A DNA stretch of 64,000 bases from Anthoceros angustus (GCA_010909165.1 MU008160.1:806001-870000), one strand, 5' to 3'; shown: positions 35,589 to 47,700, numbered from the stretch's first letter. Notes: generated by a model from the letters alone, not told the origin. Numbers and translations are program-made.

Positions 35589-36389
35589 AGTCGTTATTGC
35601 AATTTCATGTAACACTTCCAGATTGCAACATGTTATTTAGGCTTGGTATTAAGGTTGACACTATTCCCTTCTCCTGCTGTCACCATCTTAACATGAACCT
35701 GGCTCTCTCTCTCATCACCTCTCCCTCCTAAGTACAACATCCCTCTCGCTAGCATTGTTTATGATTTCAAACATATACAATGAAAACTTGCTTATGTTAT
35801 AGTCCTTTATTACAATTTCATGTAACACTTTCCATGTGGTACACCCAAAAAGTTAGGTGGCTTGGTGTTAAGTTTGTGATTTTCCTCCACCTTCTCTCAC
35901 CATCTTAACAACATGCAAGTGGTCTCTTGACCTTACACCTCGCCATTAAGAGCTTATCATCAAGTTTGTTGGTTTGGTGTTAAGTTTGTGATTTTGTTTT
36001 CCACTTTCTCTTACCATCTTAACAACATGCTCTGGTCTCACCTTTCACCTCACACTCCTAGTTAATGCTCCAGATGACACCCATTTCTTTATTGTTTCCC
36101 TCTTGTGTTGCCATATGATTGTGACAATGAGCTCCCCTCTCCCACCGATTTTATTCTTCCTTCTTGCTTTTCCTACATAGCAATTACCAAGAACTCTATC
36201 TCCCTAGGTATCATTCTCTTTCCATCTTCCCTCTTCAATGCACCCTATGTCCACACCGGTTTTCTTTTCAAGCCCCATATACACATCAAACCCTTGTTAA
36301 CCTAATTATGTATAGTAGGATTCTACATTATTTATATGTCCATTTATATATACGGTTGTGGCCGATGTATTCAGATAATCCTATACATG

Positions 36390-36392
<3 letters not shown>
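35589..36392. repeat. CACTA left subterminal repeats
   Basis: Contains CATGTAACACTT twice (near 35,606 and 35,819), GCAACATG, and three diverged units of about 110-220 bp with the pattern GTGTTAAG...CCATCTTAACAACATG (near 35,640, 35,867 and 35,979). Such clusters are the binding region of CACTA transposase accessory proteins. No coding potential. Confidence 0.7.

Positions 36393-36430
<38 letters not shown>
36393..36430. repeat. AT microsatellite
   Basis: An uninterrupted AT dinucleotide run of 38 bases. The similarity with copy A ends at this point, so the run marks, and may have caused, the duplication breakpoint or an assembly join. Confidence 0.9.
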
Positions 36431-36432
<2 letters not shown>

Positions 36433-36539
36433 AATACATACTTTATGTATAGGTACAAATTCATAGATATCTAACCATGCCATAGTTATAAGTATACACC
36501 TCATAGATTAATAAATACCTCATCACATTTACCACCAAA

Positions 36540-38917
36540 TGCATACGCGCATGCTTTTCAAACGCCCCATTTGTGCGTTTTCCCTATCTAGACTTCAATA
36601 CGAATACGCGGCTTGCAAGACATATGCCATAGTTTTCGGGTTCATTCCACAACCTAAAACATATCAAGGACAATGTAAACGCTACGTAACTATGGAATGC
36701 CGCTCTGTGTGGCGGTGCTATGAGGCCGATCTCCTTCATCCGCTCGCGGATCGACCGACCCCCTCGACGCACTACCAATCAAGCGTGTTGCCATCGCCCA
36801 CAAGCACTCTCCACCAGCCACGCTACGCGATGGCGGCGATTTGTGAATGTCCTCGCATGCGCTTGCGCGTGTTTCATTTGCCGCTTGCTCCCGCTTTGCA
36901 CAACCGCAAGAAAGGAACTGCATCAAAATCCACGAGCGTCCACAAAGACAAATCAATCCAGCTTATTGCCGGACATGGACTTGCACATACCACATGTCGG
37001 CAAGACCATACTCTTCACCATCCGAGTCTCGACCTCCTCGCATCTTCAATAGCTGCCTTTTGCTCGACCTTTGGCCTAGCACCTCGCCTGCTTTCTCCCG
37101 CTCATGTCGACCTTTGAGCGCCGGCATTCGAGCCACTAACCTCCACGCTCGTGCCTTGCACTCCCGGCCCCATAGGCTGCATATTCACCGTGAAGTTACA
37201 TTAGGCAAAATGATCCGTGCATTCAATTCATCCCCGCCATTGCCACCAAACTCACACTTTTGGAGATCTTGTGATTCGCCTTGTGGGTGGCAACACACTC
37301 ACGCCTCCACCTTCCACACCATCCCCACCGCCTCCGACATCACGAGTGTGATGCCCTCCTCGTTCCACCTTCCCTTCCCTTCCCCTGGGACATGCTATGG
37401 TTCCTTCCATCTTTTCGTGCCCTTCACCGCACATTATTTTCCTTCTCCTTCGACCGCAGCCATGCACACACATCGCCATCGCTCACAGCCTTCATGTCCT
37501 ACATGCGCACTTTTTGACCACTAGCTATTCAACCAAGGCCCCGATCTATCGCCATACCACTCGAGTCCCGCATGCTCCAATCCATGTTTCGCAGCCCATT
37601 TCAACTCTTGTCTGCTGCGCCCTTCCCCACCTGAACATACCTTCTCTCGAACTCTTTTGCTCCCATGGGACCAAATGGATTGGTCCCATGCTCGTTTTGC
37701 AAGTCGAGTTGCCCGCTTGTTGTGGGGTTGGCCACACACCACCGTGTGCAACGCACCACCGCTTGCTCACCGCCTCCACGCCTTGGTGCCGACGTCGGAG
37801 GTGCAGCCATTTCGCATCTTTCCCTTCTCCTCCAAATAACCGCACCGCACCTTCTTGCCAACGCGGTTTCTTGTCCGCCAAGCCCCTGCAAACCCGGACA
37901 CGATATCCTCGCGATCTACACTAGGGAACTGTACTCTACCTTCCTCACCTGTCCCTCAAAGTCTCGCCGTGGTCGGACCATGGTACCATCAATTCCGACA
38001 CTAGCTCCAACACGCCACCTGGAAGGCCTTCCGACCGCCTCCTCGTCGATGGGCTCTTCCTCCTCATCTTCATTCTCCACCCACCCTCCATCACACACTG
38101 CTCACCATGTAAACCCCACGACCATGCATGCACAACACGGCAATGATGTCGTCAAGTGGCTTACCGCCAACTTTTCTCGCTCCCCTATCTCTCCCGCTGT
38201 CAATGTTGTCGGTAGGTCCTCGCCCACCTCTTCACCAGCCATTTCCCCTCCGCCTCCCTCCGCCACCATCCTCGGCCGGTGGTGTCCTCTCGCCTCGGCC
38301 TCACCCCATGTGTGGTGTTTCGTGGCCTCCCTCCTCCCCGGGCCGCTCAGCAATATCAACTCCAAAGGCCGCACTTTGCGCTCTTCAAAAGACCCTCCGC
38401 CCGCCTCCTTGAGTCCTCCATGGTCACAAAAATAAGCTCTTCTAGAAGAGCCCTATTCTCCTCCCGCCATCCGTGAGGTGCGTCCTCGCAAGCTCCCGCC
38501 GCCTCCACATGCCCGCTGTCCGGGCCAAGGCCTCACCTCCTGCAATTTGCACTTTCACGCGTGAGGGCCTCCTTTCAAAGTCCAGGTCACTGGGCAGGCC
38601 TCCCCACCCACATTTCCCTGCACCGCCCACGGCAGCGCAATGAGGAACGGTTGCCGCCTCCTCCTCATCCAACACCTTCCACGGCCAAGCAGGCCCTCCC
38701 TCCCACAAGCCTTCCATGTCCATCGCTCCGAAGGACCCTCCCAAGTCCACTCCCGCCGGGCAGAGAGGCGACATACTGCTGGTGCCTCCTGGTACCACGA
38801 GCCATGCGGACATGCCACGGCTCCTCCACGGTTCGCCCGCGCACCCACCTGTGTCCGCATGGCATGCCCCATGCCGCTTTTGGCGGCGGACACCCGTCAC
38901 CTCTTTGAACGAAGCTC
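36540..38917 (+). other. CACTA left interior, unassigned frames
   Basis: GC-rich, pyrimidine-rich on the plus strand. Long overlapping frames occur on both strands because stop codons are rare here. The most protein-like is plus strand 37,665-38,435 (256 codons), especially from MVPSIPTLAPTRHLEGLPTA through a serine run to NDVVKWLTANFSRSPISPA. I recognise no domain. It could be a second CACTA protein (DNA-binding, TNPA-like), captured host sequence, or chance. The opposite-strand frames are purine-rich and low in complexity. Confidence 0.3.
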
Positions 38918-39470
38918 CCATGTCCCCATGCTTCACATATATAGCCCGCAATGTGCAATACCGTGACCCAAGGACGAAATTGGTAACAATGCTCGGATGC
39001 CCATGTGCCAAGGATGTTGTATGGTCATTCATGCCGCCATGGCCCGCTCAACATGCGCCACACGGACGAACAACACGTCCGAATCGTGGTTTTACCTTCA
39101 TGTCGAGCCATAATGCGTGCCACCGGCTCCAAAGACGCACGCCGCCCCTGCGGCGCACACCCGACCTACCTGCTCAAGCGCCATGTCCCCTGCTTCATAT
39201 ATAGCGGCAGATTTGAACGCCTTCGTGACCGGCGGACAATTTGGCGATGCTTTGGATGCCCATGGGTGAATGGTGTTGTCCGTGTGTCGGGCCATGGCTC
39301 GCACCCTAGCCATGCCGCCTTTTCCGGCGCACACCTCGTCTTTTGTTCGTTGGCATGTCCCCATACTGTATATATAGGCGGGCGATGAATGATAATTCGA
39401 CCCCAAGGACTAATTTGGCAACTTGCGGATGCCCATGGGCCATGGATGTTGTTGGTTTGTGAGTTGAAAA
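38918..39470. repeat. Diverged repeats with TATATAG motif
   Basis: Three imperfect units share CATGTCCCCATGCTTCATAT, ATATAG, a CCCAAGGAC-type core and GGATGCCCATG. Landmarks lie near 38,918-39,005, 39,181-39,270 and 39,355-39,440. Spacing is irregular (about 170-260 bp). No gene is evident. Confidence 0.55.
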
Positions 39471-39473
39471 GAC

Positions 39474-39937
39474 CATGGTCCAAGGATGGTTACCATATGT
39501 GGTCAAAGTGTTGACTACTTATTCGAGATCCAAGGAGCATTGTTCGCAATGCACCTAATGACCATGTTCCAAGGATGGTTAATGCATGTGGAAGCGTGAC
39601 TACTTTTCGAGATCCAAGGACCATTGTTTAATGCAATGAATGACCATGGTCCAAGGATGTTAATGCATATGTGTTAATGTTGTTGAGTACTTTTCGAGCC
39701 AAGGACCATTGTTCGCAATGCAATCGGAATGACCATGGTCCAAGGACGGTTAATGCATATGTGTTCAAACAGTGTTGAGTACCTTTTCGACAGCCAAGGA
39801 CCATTGTTCGCAATGCAATCGAAATGACCATGGTCCAAGGATGGTTAATGCATATGTGGGTCGAACAGTGTTGAATACTTTTTCAACAGCCAAGGACCAT
39901 TGTTCGCAATGCAATCGGAATGACCATGGTCCAAGTA
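39474..39937. repeat. Tandem array of about 90-97 bp units
   Basis: Five units and a partial sixth, starting near 39,474, 39,560, 39,640, 39,731, 39,826 and 39,921. Each contains GACCATGGTCCAAGGATGG, TTAATGCATATGTG, GTTGAGTACTTTTCGA and CCAAGGACCATTGTTCGCAA. GACCATGGTC is a perfect palindrome and AAGGACCATTG a related half site. The last units are the best conserved. The array is inside the CACTA element, between its left end and the TNP2 gene. Confidence 0.85.
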
Positions 39938-42900
39938 GTTATTTCACTCCCCGTCGTAACCTTGTGGTGACGGGTGGAGGAGGGAAAGAGTGGGGCGGAG
40001 ATCATCCGAGCCACCTACATTCAGTTTCCGCCTTTTGCGGACATTATAACCACAATGGCAATAAACATCGCCCATCTGCCTATTATGATCCTTGCAAGTA
40101 CATGGCCCGCATACAATATGCCATGACAAAAGGACAAGTGGTAGGTCGAACCCTATGATGTATCCTACTTGAAACCCACTTGACTTGGTTGCCTTCATCA
40201 AAGTGAAGATACCGCTAATGTCGACACGCCATTGCCAATAAGTGATGGTGACGGTAGCATTTGTGCCATGTCCCGTGATGTAAGGAAGACCGTGATCATC
40301 ATTTCGCACACGGCATGGCACTTGTCGAGCTCGCTCCTCTTTGACCAGCCTAAGACAGATGTGAACCGAGATACCGCAATAAGATCCCAGATCGCCATCC
40401 ACCGCGTGGGCTCGTGAGTATAATGTCTGTTGAGCATCGCGGCTCCGACCATCAACTAGGAGACATGGCAGGAGGATGACACATGGCTGAAATTGTGAAA
40501 AACTGCAATGACGACAACCCTCACGTCACTGGGAAGACGGACGTTTGTGGCCTTTTTTTTTCATATCACGCAGTAGAGCACTGGCATTGGAATCCGCGCC
40601 ACTCTATGCCCGCACTAACCGACCGCCATCCTCATTGCAACTTGCAATAGTGGTCATTCATGGAAATCGATAGCCGGGAAAGCCTGCCATGCCTGCGTTT
40701 TCCCTTTACAGGAACGGTCGACATGAAAGATTCCCTCGACCGTTCCTCCATTCGCCATGACGCACAATTTGCCACGGCCCCTCATCTGCATGCACGGTTT
40801 AAATGACCTTGCCGGGCCTCCGCTTCATGGTTGTGGCGATCTGCTCCTCCAAGCATGCGCCCTTGTGGAATAGTCGAGGAGGTGCAACTCCCAACCCTTG
40901 CCCTCTCCTCCTCTCTTCATCCCCGAATTGCCATGGGCATGTAGGAAACCAACTTCGTTGGAGGGCCTCGTGATCGAACCGAACCACCATTGGTTTGTTG
41001 TTCTCTCCATCTCCGGTGCACACCCCATCGCCGATGGCCATCAAGGACCCCAAGCACCGAGGGCGTCACTCGCCCATCTTAGGGGCGGTCTCGTGTGCAT
41101 GCAACCGGGAATCCGCCATTGGGGTGGCAATGTGGAAGTCGCCAATGGTCACGAGTGGCGATGGTATCCAACCTCATGTGGCATGGAAGGTGTCGGGCAC
41201 AAATCAAACACCTCGTTTCACAAGCCGTGACCGTGTGGCGATCATTTCTTTGAACCTCGTGGATGTTTGGATTTCTCTTTATATGTTGCAAACGTTCATT
41301 TCCTCACCTTCGATGTTGCTTGCAACATTGCGTGATTGTGTGTGGATATTGCTGCCACACGGCCGCGAATCGACGATGGCCATCGAGGAAGAGGGCTGCA
41401 GCTCGCTCACGCGATGGCCATCGGCGATCGGAGGTTGCTCGCCCCACGCCACGGGACGAGGCAAGCTTGGCCGTCCCGGCTTTTGCCGTCTCTTGGGCAT
41501 GACAATGCCGTGTTCGGGGCCGTTATACCTCACATTCGGGTATACTTCACCATTCTTAAAGGCGGCGTTGGGAAATGTGATTCCTCCATTTGTACCACGT
41601 GTACTACTCATCAACACTGCAATAAAAGTCGATGACTGTCATGTCCACTTCGGAATGGATGGATAGGGGTTGGTGCCCATCCATACCGTGGAGCACATGA
41701 CATGTCACCGCCACCCACGTCACTTATGTTTGACGTGTCAATCGTGCACCGTGTGCCGATGGATGCCATATGGATTCACAAACTTTGGGATCCTTTGCCA
41801 TCGCGCGTTGCCCTCCTCCGGATAGTGCGCCCGACAAACTATACAAGTGTCCGCCTCCAAACCGTGATGGATCGAGGTGGAAACGAAGGCGGGACTTTCG
41901 CAAGCCTCGAAGTTGAAGGCGAAAGGGAGGTTGAGAGGGAAGGGAAGGCGACACAACACTCCCCGCCTTCACCGACCATGCATACGCGGGAGAGGGAAGC
42001 GGGGAGGATTCTGCTTTGGGGGCGGCGCCGTCTCCCCCCACGCCGCGCGAACTCGCAGTAATTTCCCAATGGGAGGAAGAGGCAAGTCGCATGGAGCTAC
42101 ACTTTTGCAGGCCACGATCCAAGGAGGTCGAACTTGAGTCGATTGTTTCGGATAGAACAAATCGCCGCTGGGGCTTCACATCCAAGCGGCCACTATGGCT
42201 ACACACCTCAAGAATGGACTTGGGGGCGTAAGAGACGGCATGGAACACGCTGTGCCACCGGGTGCACCGCCTTCACCGCAATGGCGCACGCAACATGGGA
42301 GTTGTATAGAGACTTTGAGAGCATGAGCTCAACACTATCCTCGCTATGGACGGTGCAAATCAAGGAGGTGGCTGCAGAAAGGATGGGCGCCTCGTCGAGC
42401 ATCTTCCGCCTTTCAATGCAACCGCTTCCCACGGGTTTGAATGTAAAATTGTGAAGGAGGTGGGGCATCTGTTTAGCCTGAACACATGTTTGCAAGTGCA
42501 ATGACTCATGCATGTAGACATGACGTTGCTGCCCGCCCGCTAGCCGTCGCTCATCTCCTCCCTTTCAACCACCTCACCACCTACCGACGGTGCGCTCAAT
42601 GTCGGAGTGTTTATTCAGGCCCGTGACATCCCGCCAATGCAATGATTCATCCCATCCCGCCGCTCTCACCACTGGGATGAACATGGCGTGAATCCACAAC
42701 CGTACTTCCTCTCCGCGGCCATCGACGGACTCCATCGCCCGAGGTGCTCTAATGTTGAAGGACCGGTTCTCGATTTGGAGACGCGTGCGCTGCGGCGTGA
42801 TGCCCGCACCGGCGGTGCATGAGGGTCGTTGAATTGGACATGAATTCGGCGGTCATGATTCATAGGTTGCCCGTGCGTGCCGCCTCGATTGCTTGTCCGA

Positions 42901-43389
42901 CACCGGTCGGGACCACGTGCAAGATGCCCCGATTTGCAAATGAGGTTTACATGTTTTGTCCATGCCGTGCGGTGTGGCGACCTCTGGCGGATTCCAGCGC
43001 ACATCTCAAGATCGCACTGCTTGGCGGCTGCACGGCTCCGCCGCGTAAGCTCAAGGCGTGCTGCATGACCATTGCTCTCTAATTTGCATTAATCGAGGTT
43101 TATCCGCACTGCGGAGCCAAGTTTGGACAGCGGTGGCGGAGGCCTTGAAGGCGCCTCTCCACCGCAGACGGACACGGAAACGGGCTCGAGGAGTATGAAA
43201 TGCGACAACAAGGCAATGGGGCGACCAAAGTGGCAATGTGGAGAGCATGGACGAGGAACGGGATGCGGTACCTCATATGCACTGTGGACGACTTGCCGGA
43301 AGCAATCGATCATGCACTTGGCACGGAGGGAACCGCGCGACGTAACCGCCGCTTGTCGCGGCGAGACGCCTTTATACCAGGTGTGAACA
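39938..43389 (+). other. CACTA interior upstream of TNP2, unassigned frames
   Basis: 3.4 kb before the first recognisable transposase codons. Frames of 100-220 codons occur, for example 40,995-41,666 (contains GTNQTPRFTSRDRVAIISLN) and 42,134-42,454 (contains SSLWTVQIKEVAAERMGASS). None has a domain I can name. The missing N-terminus of TNP2 and its 5' exons should lie here. Splice sites cannot be placed with confidence. Confidence 0.35.
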
Positions 43390-44764
43390 AAGGGTGAAAG
43401 CGAAGAGAGGGCTAAGCGCCACATCGTTGTTGTCTTGGCAAACCATGTTTGACATCGACGCCGTGACAGCCCTCTTAAAGATCTTAAGTGTGGATTTTTG
43501 CCGATCGAACGAGTTACGAAGGACATGTACGAGGCCAAGTCATGCACCTATTTGGCCCCGATATGAGAAAATCCATGCTTGTGAGAAAGATCGCTGCTGT
43601 GGGCGAGTACGGGACGCAACCATTGCCCAAAGTGTGGACGCGGTTCGTGGATGGGTTTGATGAACGCCGAGTCCTCGGAAGGTCCTCCGGCATTGAAACC
43701 GCGATCAAACGCATGTTTGAATGGCGGAAATAGCACGATTGATGACTTGGTATGTCGGGAGGCAAAGCGAGAATGGGGACATGTCCATGATGGCGGATAC
43801 CCGGCATGGAGAGCACTAGATGCGCTTGACGGTTTCGGCGATGAGCCGAGGAACTTGAGGTTAGCATTATCCACGACGGTTCAACCTGCTTTTGTGTCCG
43901 CAAACACGTCCATATGGCGGTTTTGGTATTTGTGCACAACATGCCACCTTGGGCCAAAGACAAAGGACGCGATGTCATCATGCCTCCGATTGTGCCGGGA
44001 TGGTTAAAATTTCGATGTGTACATGGCACCCGGTAGATGAACTCAAGAGTTATGGAGGGGGGTGGACATGGAAGATTTCTCAATGCCGGTAAACCATCCT
44101 AAGAGGCATTTCAAGTTACGCGCAGCGGTTCTGCACATCATTGCCGATTACCCGGGGTTGGGTACCCTCACCGGATTGCAAGTGAGAGGGAAGCGAGCGT
44201 GTGTCGATTGCTGGCTGGACCTTGATTCTCGCTATTCCAGAGATTTGAAAAAGCCCGTTTATGTCGGATCGCGTCGGTGGCTACCAGCTAATGACAGTGG
44301 ACGGTGGAGGATGATTGGTTTGATGGATGGACCTCGACCCAAACCAAAGCCGCCGCCAACGCTCGATGATATTGTGACGGATATGGCACGCAGAAGAACA
44401 CCGCAGACGCGTCCGGGGCAACTTTGGAACCGTGGAGAATGTCGCCCTTGTTCGTAGTCCGCCATATCGGCCACATGCTTGTGTGGGCGCCAAAGGATGT
44501 GATGCACGTGGAAAAAACAATGCAGAGGCCATATGGCACACGGGGAGAGCGAGATGACATTGCTTCGCGCATGGACATGGTAGCAAGCGGAGGGAAAAGA
44601 TGGTTGTGGCTCAGAGGACGATGGCCAATACCCGCAGCGCCAGACGCTTTGTCCAAATCGAGACTTGAAGATTGAGGGCATTAAACGCATCAAGCGCCCA
44701 GGCTATGGGTCCAACATATAGCACTAAGGTGGAAAGCGGGAAGTTGGCTGAAATGCATGCTGAG
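43390..44764 (+). pseudogene. CACTA transposase TNP2, N-terminal and central part
   Basis: TNP2-type (transposase family tnp2) protein, the catalytic transposase of CACTA elements. In order and across several frame changes: YEKIHACEKD (about 43,563), the zinc site HCPKCGRGSWMG (43,621), REAKREWGHVHDGGYPAWRA, DEPRNLRLALS (43,840), a PPWAKDKGRDVIMPPIVPG stretch, a DFSMPVNHPKRHFKLRAAVL run and ADYPGLGTLTGLQVRGKRAC (44,080-44,200), CWLDLDSRYSRDLKKPVYVG then SRRWLP, DVMHVEK at 44,496, and IKRPGYGSNI (about 44,690). These match the usual TNP2 order (CP.CG, DPRN.RL, RAA.L...YP..G.L.G, DVMHIEKN, FPDGYASN). The gene is cut at 44,764 by a gypsy element. At least six frameshifts are present. Confidence 0.9.
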
Positions 44765-47700
44765 TGTGGAAGACCACATGTGAACTAACCCCGCCTCTCA
44801 AGTGTCGGTGAACGATTTTTTTGTTTTGGGTGTGTTAGAATAGCGAGTGCTTTGAGAATCGCCCGAGTCGTCTTTTATACGGAATGGTCCTTGGCCCTTG
44901 GAGATAATAATTTTTCGACCCTTAGGTTTGACCCGGAGGGTGGGGTAGAAATAGAGTCCTTGGGTATTGGGAATTTTTAGAATAAAAGGTGTCTATATAT
45001 GCTAGGGATGCTCACAATATGCCAGCTTGTAGTCAAGTGGGGTGGTGGCTAGTTCCACCACGGTGGCCGAGAACGGACGCATGCACTGTGGGGAATTTAC
45101 AACCCTAGTGGCGGAGCGGGACTACCCACGGAGAACCGGGAGAAGGCACACCCAAGACCGCGAGGTCGCGACTTTCCGTGAGGGGCGGAGCGGAGTCAGA
45201 AGAGGGGCGCTGCATACGACGCCAGCCAACCACCGCCTCGGCAGGAGGAAAAGGCGCGACGATCGGCAGGCGGGCGGCGGAGGAGAGAAATCGGGCGCCG
45301 GCAAGTTCGCGAGGAGGCGTGGAAGGAGCGCGCGAGGGCGGTCGATTTTTTTTTCTCTTCCACTGTGATCCGCAGGGTAGTCGAGGTTTTGTTTTTGGGA
45401 GACAACGAGAGAAGGAGATGGCGCCCCGAGCTGCGGCCGAAATCCCCACCACGCAGTGGCCCAACATGGACCACTGGAAAGTGAGAGCTGGCAGCCTGGT
45501 GCAGGAGCTGGGTCTGAAGTTCATGGAGAAGAAATGGTGCTACGACAGCCCTGCATTGGTGCAAGAGTGCGCCCGGCAATTAAGGACCAAGTCGCAAGAG
45601 GGTGACGCGAGGAAAAGGCCGCAGAATCTGGATTTGGCCTCTTCGAGCAAAGAATGGGCGAGAAGCATCGAGGATGGGAGCTTGGTGATTGACCCCAGAA
45701 AGAAGACCTTGAAAGCGCAGCCGCGCCATGAAGCCTGGGAAGTGAGAGTGAACAATGGTCGGGTGACTCGCCAACTCGTGGTTCATGGTGGGATTGGCCA
45801 AATGGATTTTGTGTTCCTGTAACCGGAAGTCGGATCATATGGCGGATCACTTCTTGGTTTTCTTCACGAGGTGGTCAAGGGTACACAAATTGATTGGGGA
45901 GGATGATTAAAGAGCCTGTGAGGAGAAGGCGATTTACTCTTCTTCCCTCGGCCCTCCTTGATTTCGCTTTTCCGATTCATGTATTTCGCATTCCGGTGTT
46001 TAACTGAGTTGAAGTCGGGTCCGCCCGCATGGTTGGAAGCCGGGGAACTCAAGGTAGAAGAGGAGGAATTGAAGGAGGATTCGCAAGGATTCCAAGCGGG
46101 GAGTGCGCTCGAAGGTTCAAGAGGAGGGGAAGTTTCAAGGGTAAGAAGCGAAGGGCGGCAACGGTAACGGGGATCAAGAAGGGGAGGGCAAAAGAAGCAG
46201 AGGAGAGGAACCCACAGCCACACCTGTGGTCACCAGTCAAGAGGCAGCAGGAACGCGGGTAAAGGAGGAAAAGTAAAGGGAATGGTAAGTTGCTCCCTGT
46301 GGGATGAACCGCTAGGGGAGAATGAGCGGGGAAGAGGCAGGACAACCTAGGAGAGGAGGGTTAACTTCCCGAGACCGCAACGGAGCTCCGGACATTTTGA
46401 CATTTCACCGAACCGTCTGCCGAGGTGGGGATAGAGACACCGCTAAGAGAATTGTTGGAGGCGGATGGGCAAGGGACAGCCAATTTGGGGATTTGTGGTT
46501 TGACTTGCCATGGGCACGCAGCGGATCTCTTGATCAAGACCATGCTCACTTGGCGAGTGCAAGGCTGTCAGGAGAAGTTGCTCAAGGAGAAGTTGGAGAG
46601 CCCGGAAGAGAGAGGCGGCCGAGAGAGACGGAGGGCGGGCCATCAAGGCACAGGAGGCAAGGCACATGTCCACCAACAGAAGAGTAAATCAGTCAAGAGC
46701 TACAATTGAAGAGCGTGATGAGTCCCAGTGGGGAGTGAGCGGAGAAATTCAGAATCATGGAGAGGTGTTGTCCGGAAAGAGAGCTAGGCCAGTCAAGAGA
46801 GAGGTGGCAAACCGGATCCGAGCTGCCCACCGCAGAGCAAACAACCACCGTGGGAGCCACCACGGTGGCTAAATAGCCACCGGGCCGTGGAACGGGAACC
46901 CGAGGTGGGGAAGCACAATGGAGTGTCAGAGGAGGGACGGACATAGACAAAGCTGAGGATTGTCCACTGAGAGAGGAGGGACCTTGATGGCGGGCGAGGC
47001 AGGCGTCCTGGCTGAGGAGCGCGTCTGGCGGTTCAGGTGAGGGGAGTGCTCATCAAAGAGATGTGGTTGATTGGGAGAGGGGCGTCCAGGCAGATTTGAG
47101 AGTGTAGGGTTCCCAGTAGAGGGTCATCCGTGGGTGGAGTGAAGCCGAAGAGTGAGGGGATTGAGTGGAGAGGAGACCGGTTGGCGTCCGCCAAGAAGGC
47201 CGGGAGGATGGTCGAGGCGGGTGGGCTCACGCCGGAAGGAAAGGCGAAAAAAGAGGTAGGAGGCCGAGGCGAACCTGAAGGCTTTTCCAACCGCCCTGGT
47301 CCTCCCAACCATGTGTGGTCCAGAGGTGAGGGGTGAAAAGGGTCGGCCCGGAGACGAGAGAGAGTTCATTGGGAAGGGAAAGGTTCCTGAGGTAGTTGTG
47401 TGCGCTACTGGGAGGGATTGTGAGAGTGAGGGAAAATCAAACGCTGAGGGGAGTGGAAGGTGGATCGCAGAAATTCCTAAGTAAGGTGAGGCGATATAGG
47501 TGTCCATAGCCCCTAGGTCCGTGTTAGAGAAGTCTGATAGACTCGAAGGCGGCAGGTGGGGCCCGCCAGGGCCGAACTGCCACCGCGGGGTGGCCGAGTC
47601 TACCACGGTGGTGGGTTTGGGCAAGGTAGCTGGAGAAGGTGGGTAGCGACGGTGTCTAGAATCCATAGATTTAGCACCTTGACACAACACCATTCCCTTG

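Larger units (their letters stand above)
27385..36392 (+). repeat. Segmental duplication, copy B
   Basis: Direct repeat of 1-9,183. It differs mainly by small deletions and changes at CTG, CAG and CCG, with few substitutions elsewhere. The 5' LTRs of the two copies are identical except in their last 26 bases, where copy B has lost and altered bases around CTG and CCG. Copy B goes on into the full CACTA element. Confidence 0.93.

Noticed and set aside
38442-39032. Long minus-strand frame of 196 codons in the CACTA interior
   Set aside because: It lies over diverged repeats in GC-rich DNA where stops are rare on both strands. Composition is low in complexity and no motif is present.
39474-39937. 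CRISPR-like array
   Set aside because: The units are contiguous with no unique spacers, the context is a plant transposon, and no cas-like genes are present.
44459-44693. Minus-strand frame over the TNP2 DVMHVEK region
   Set aside because: The plus strand carries the conserved transposase motif; the minus frame is its shadow.
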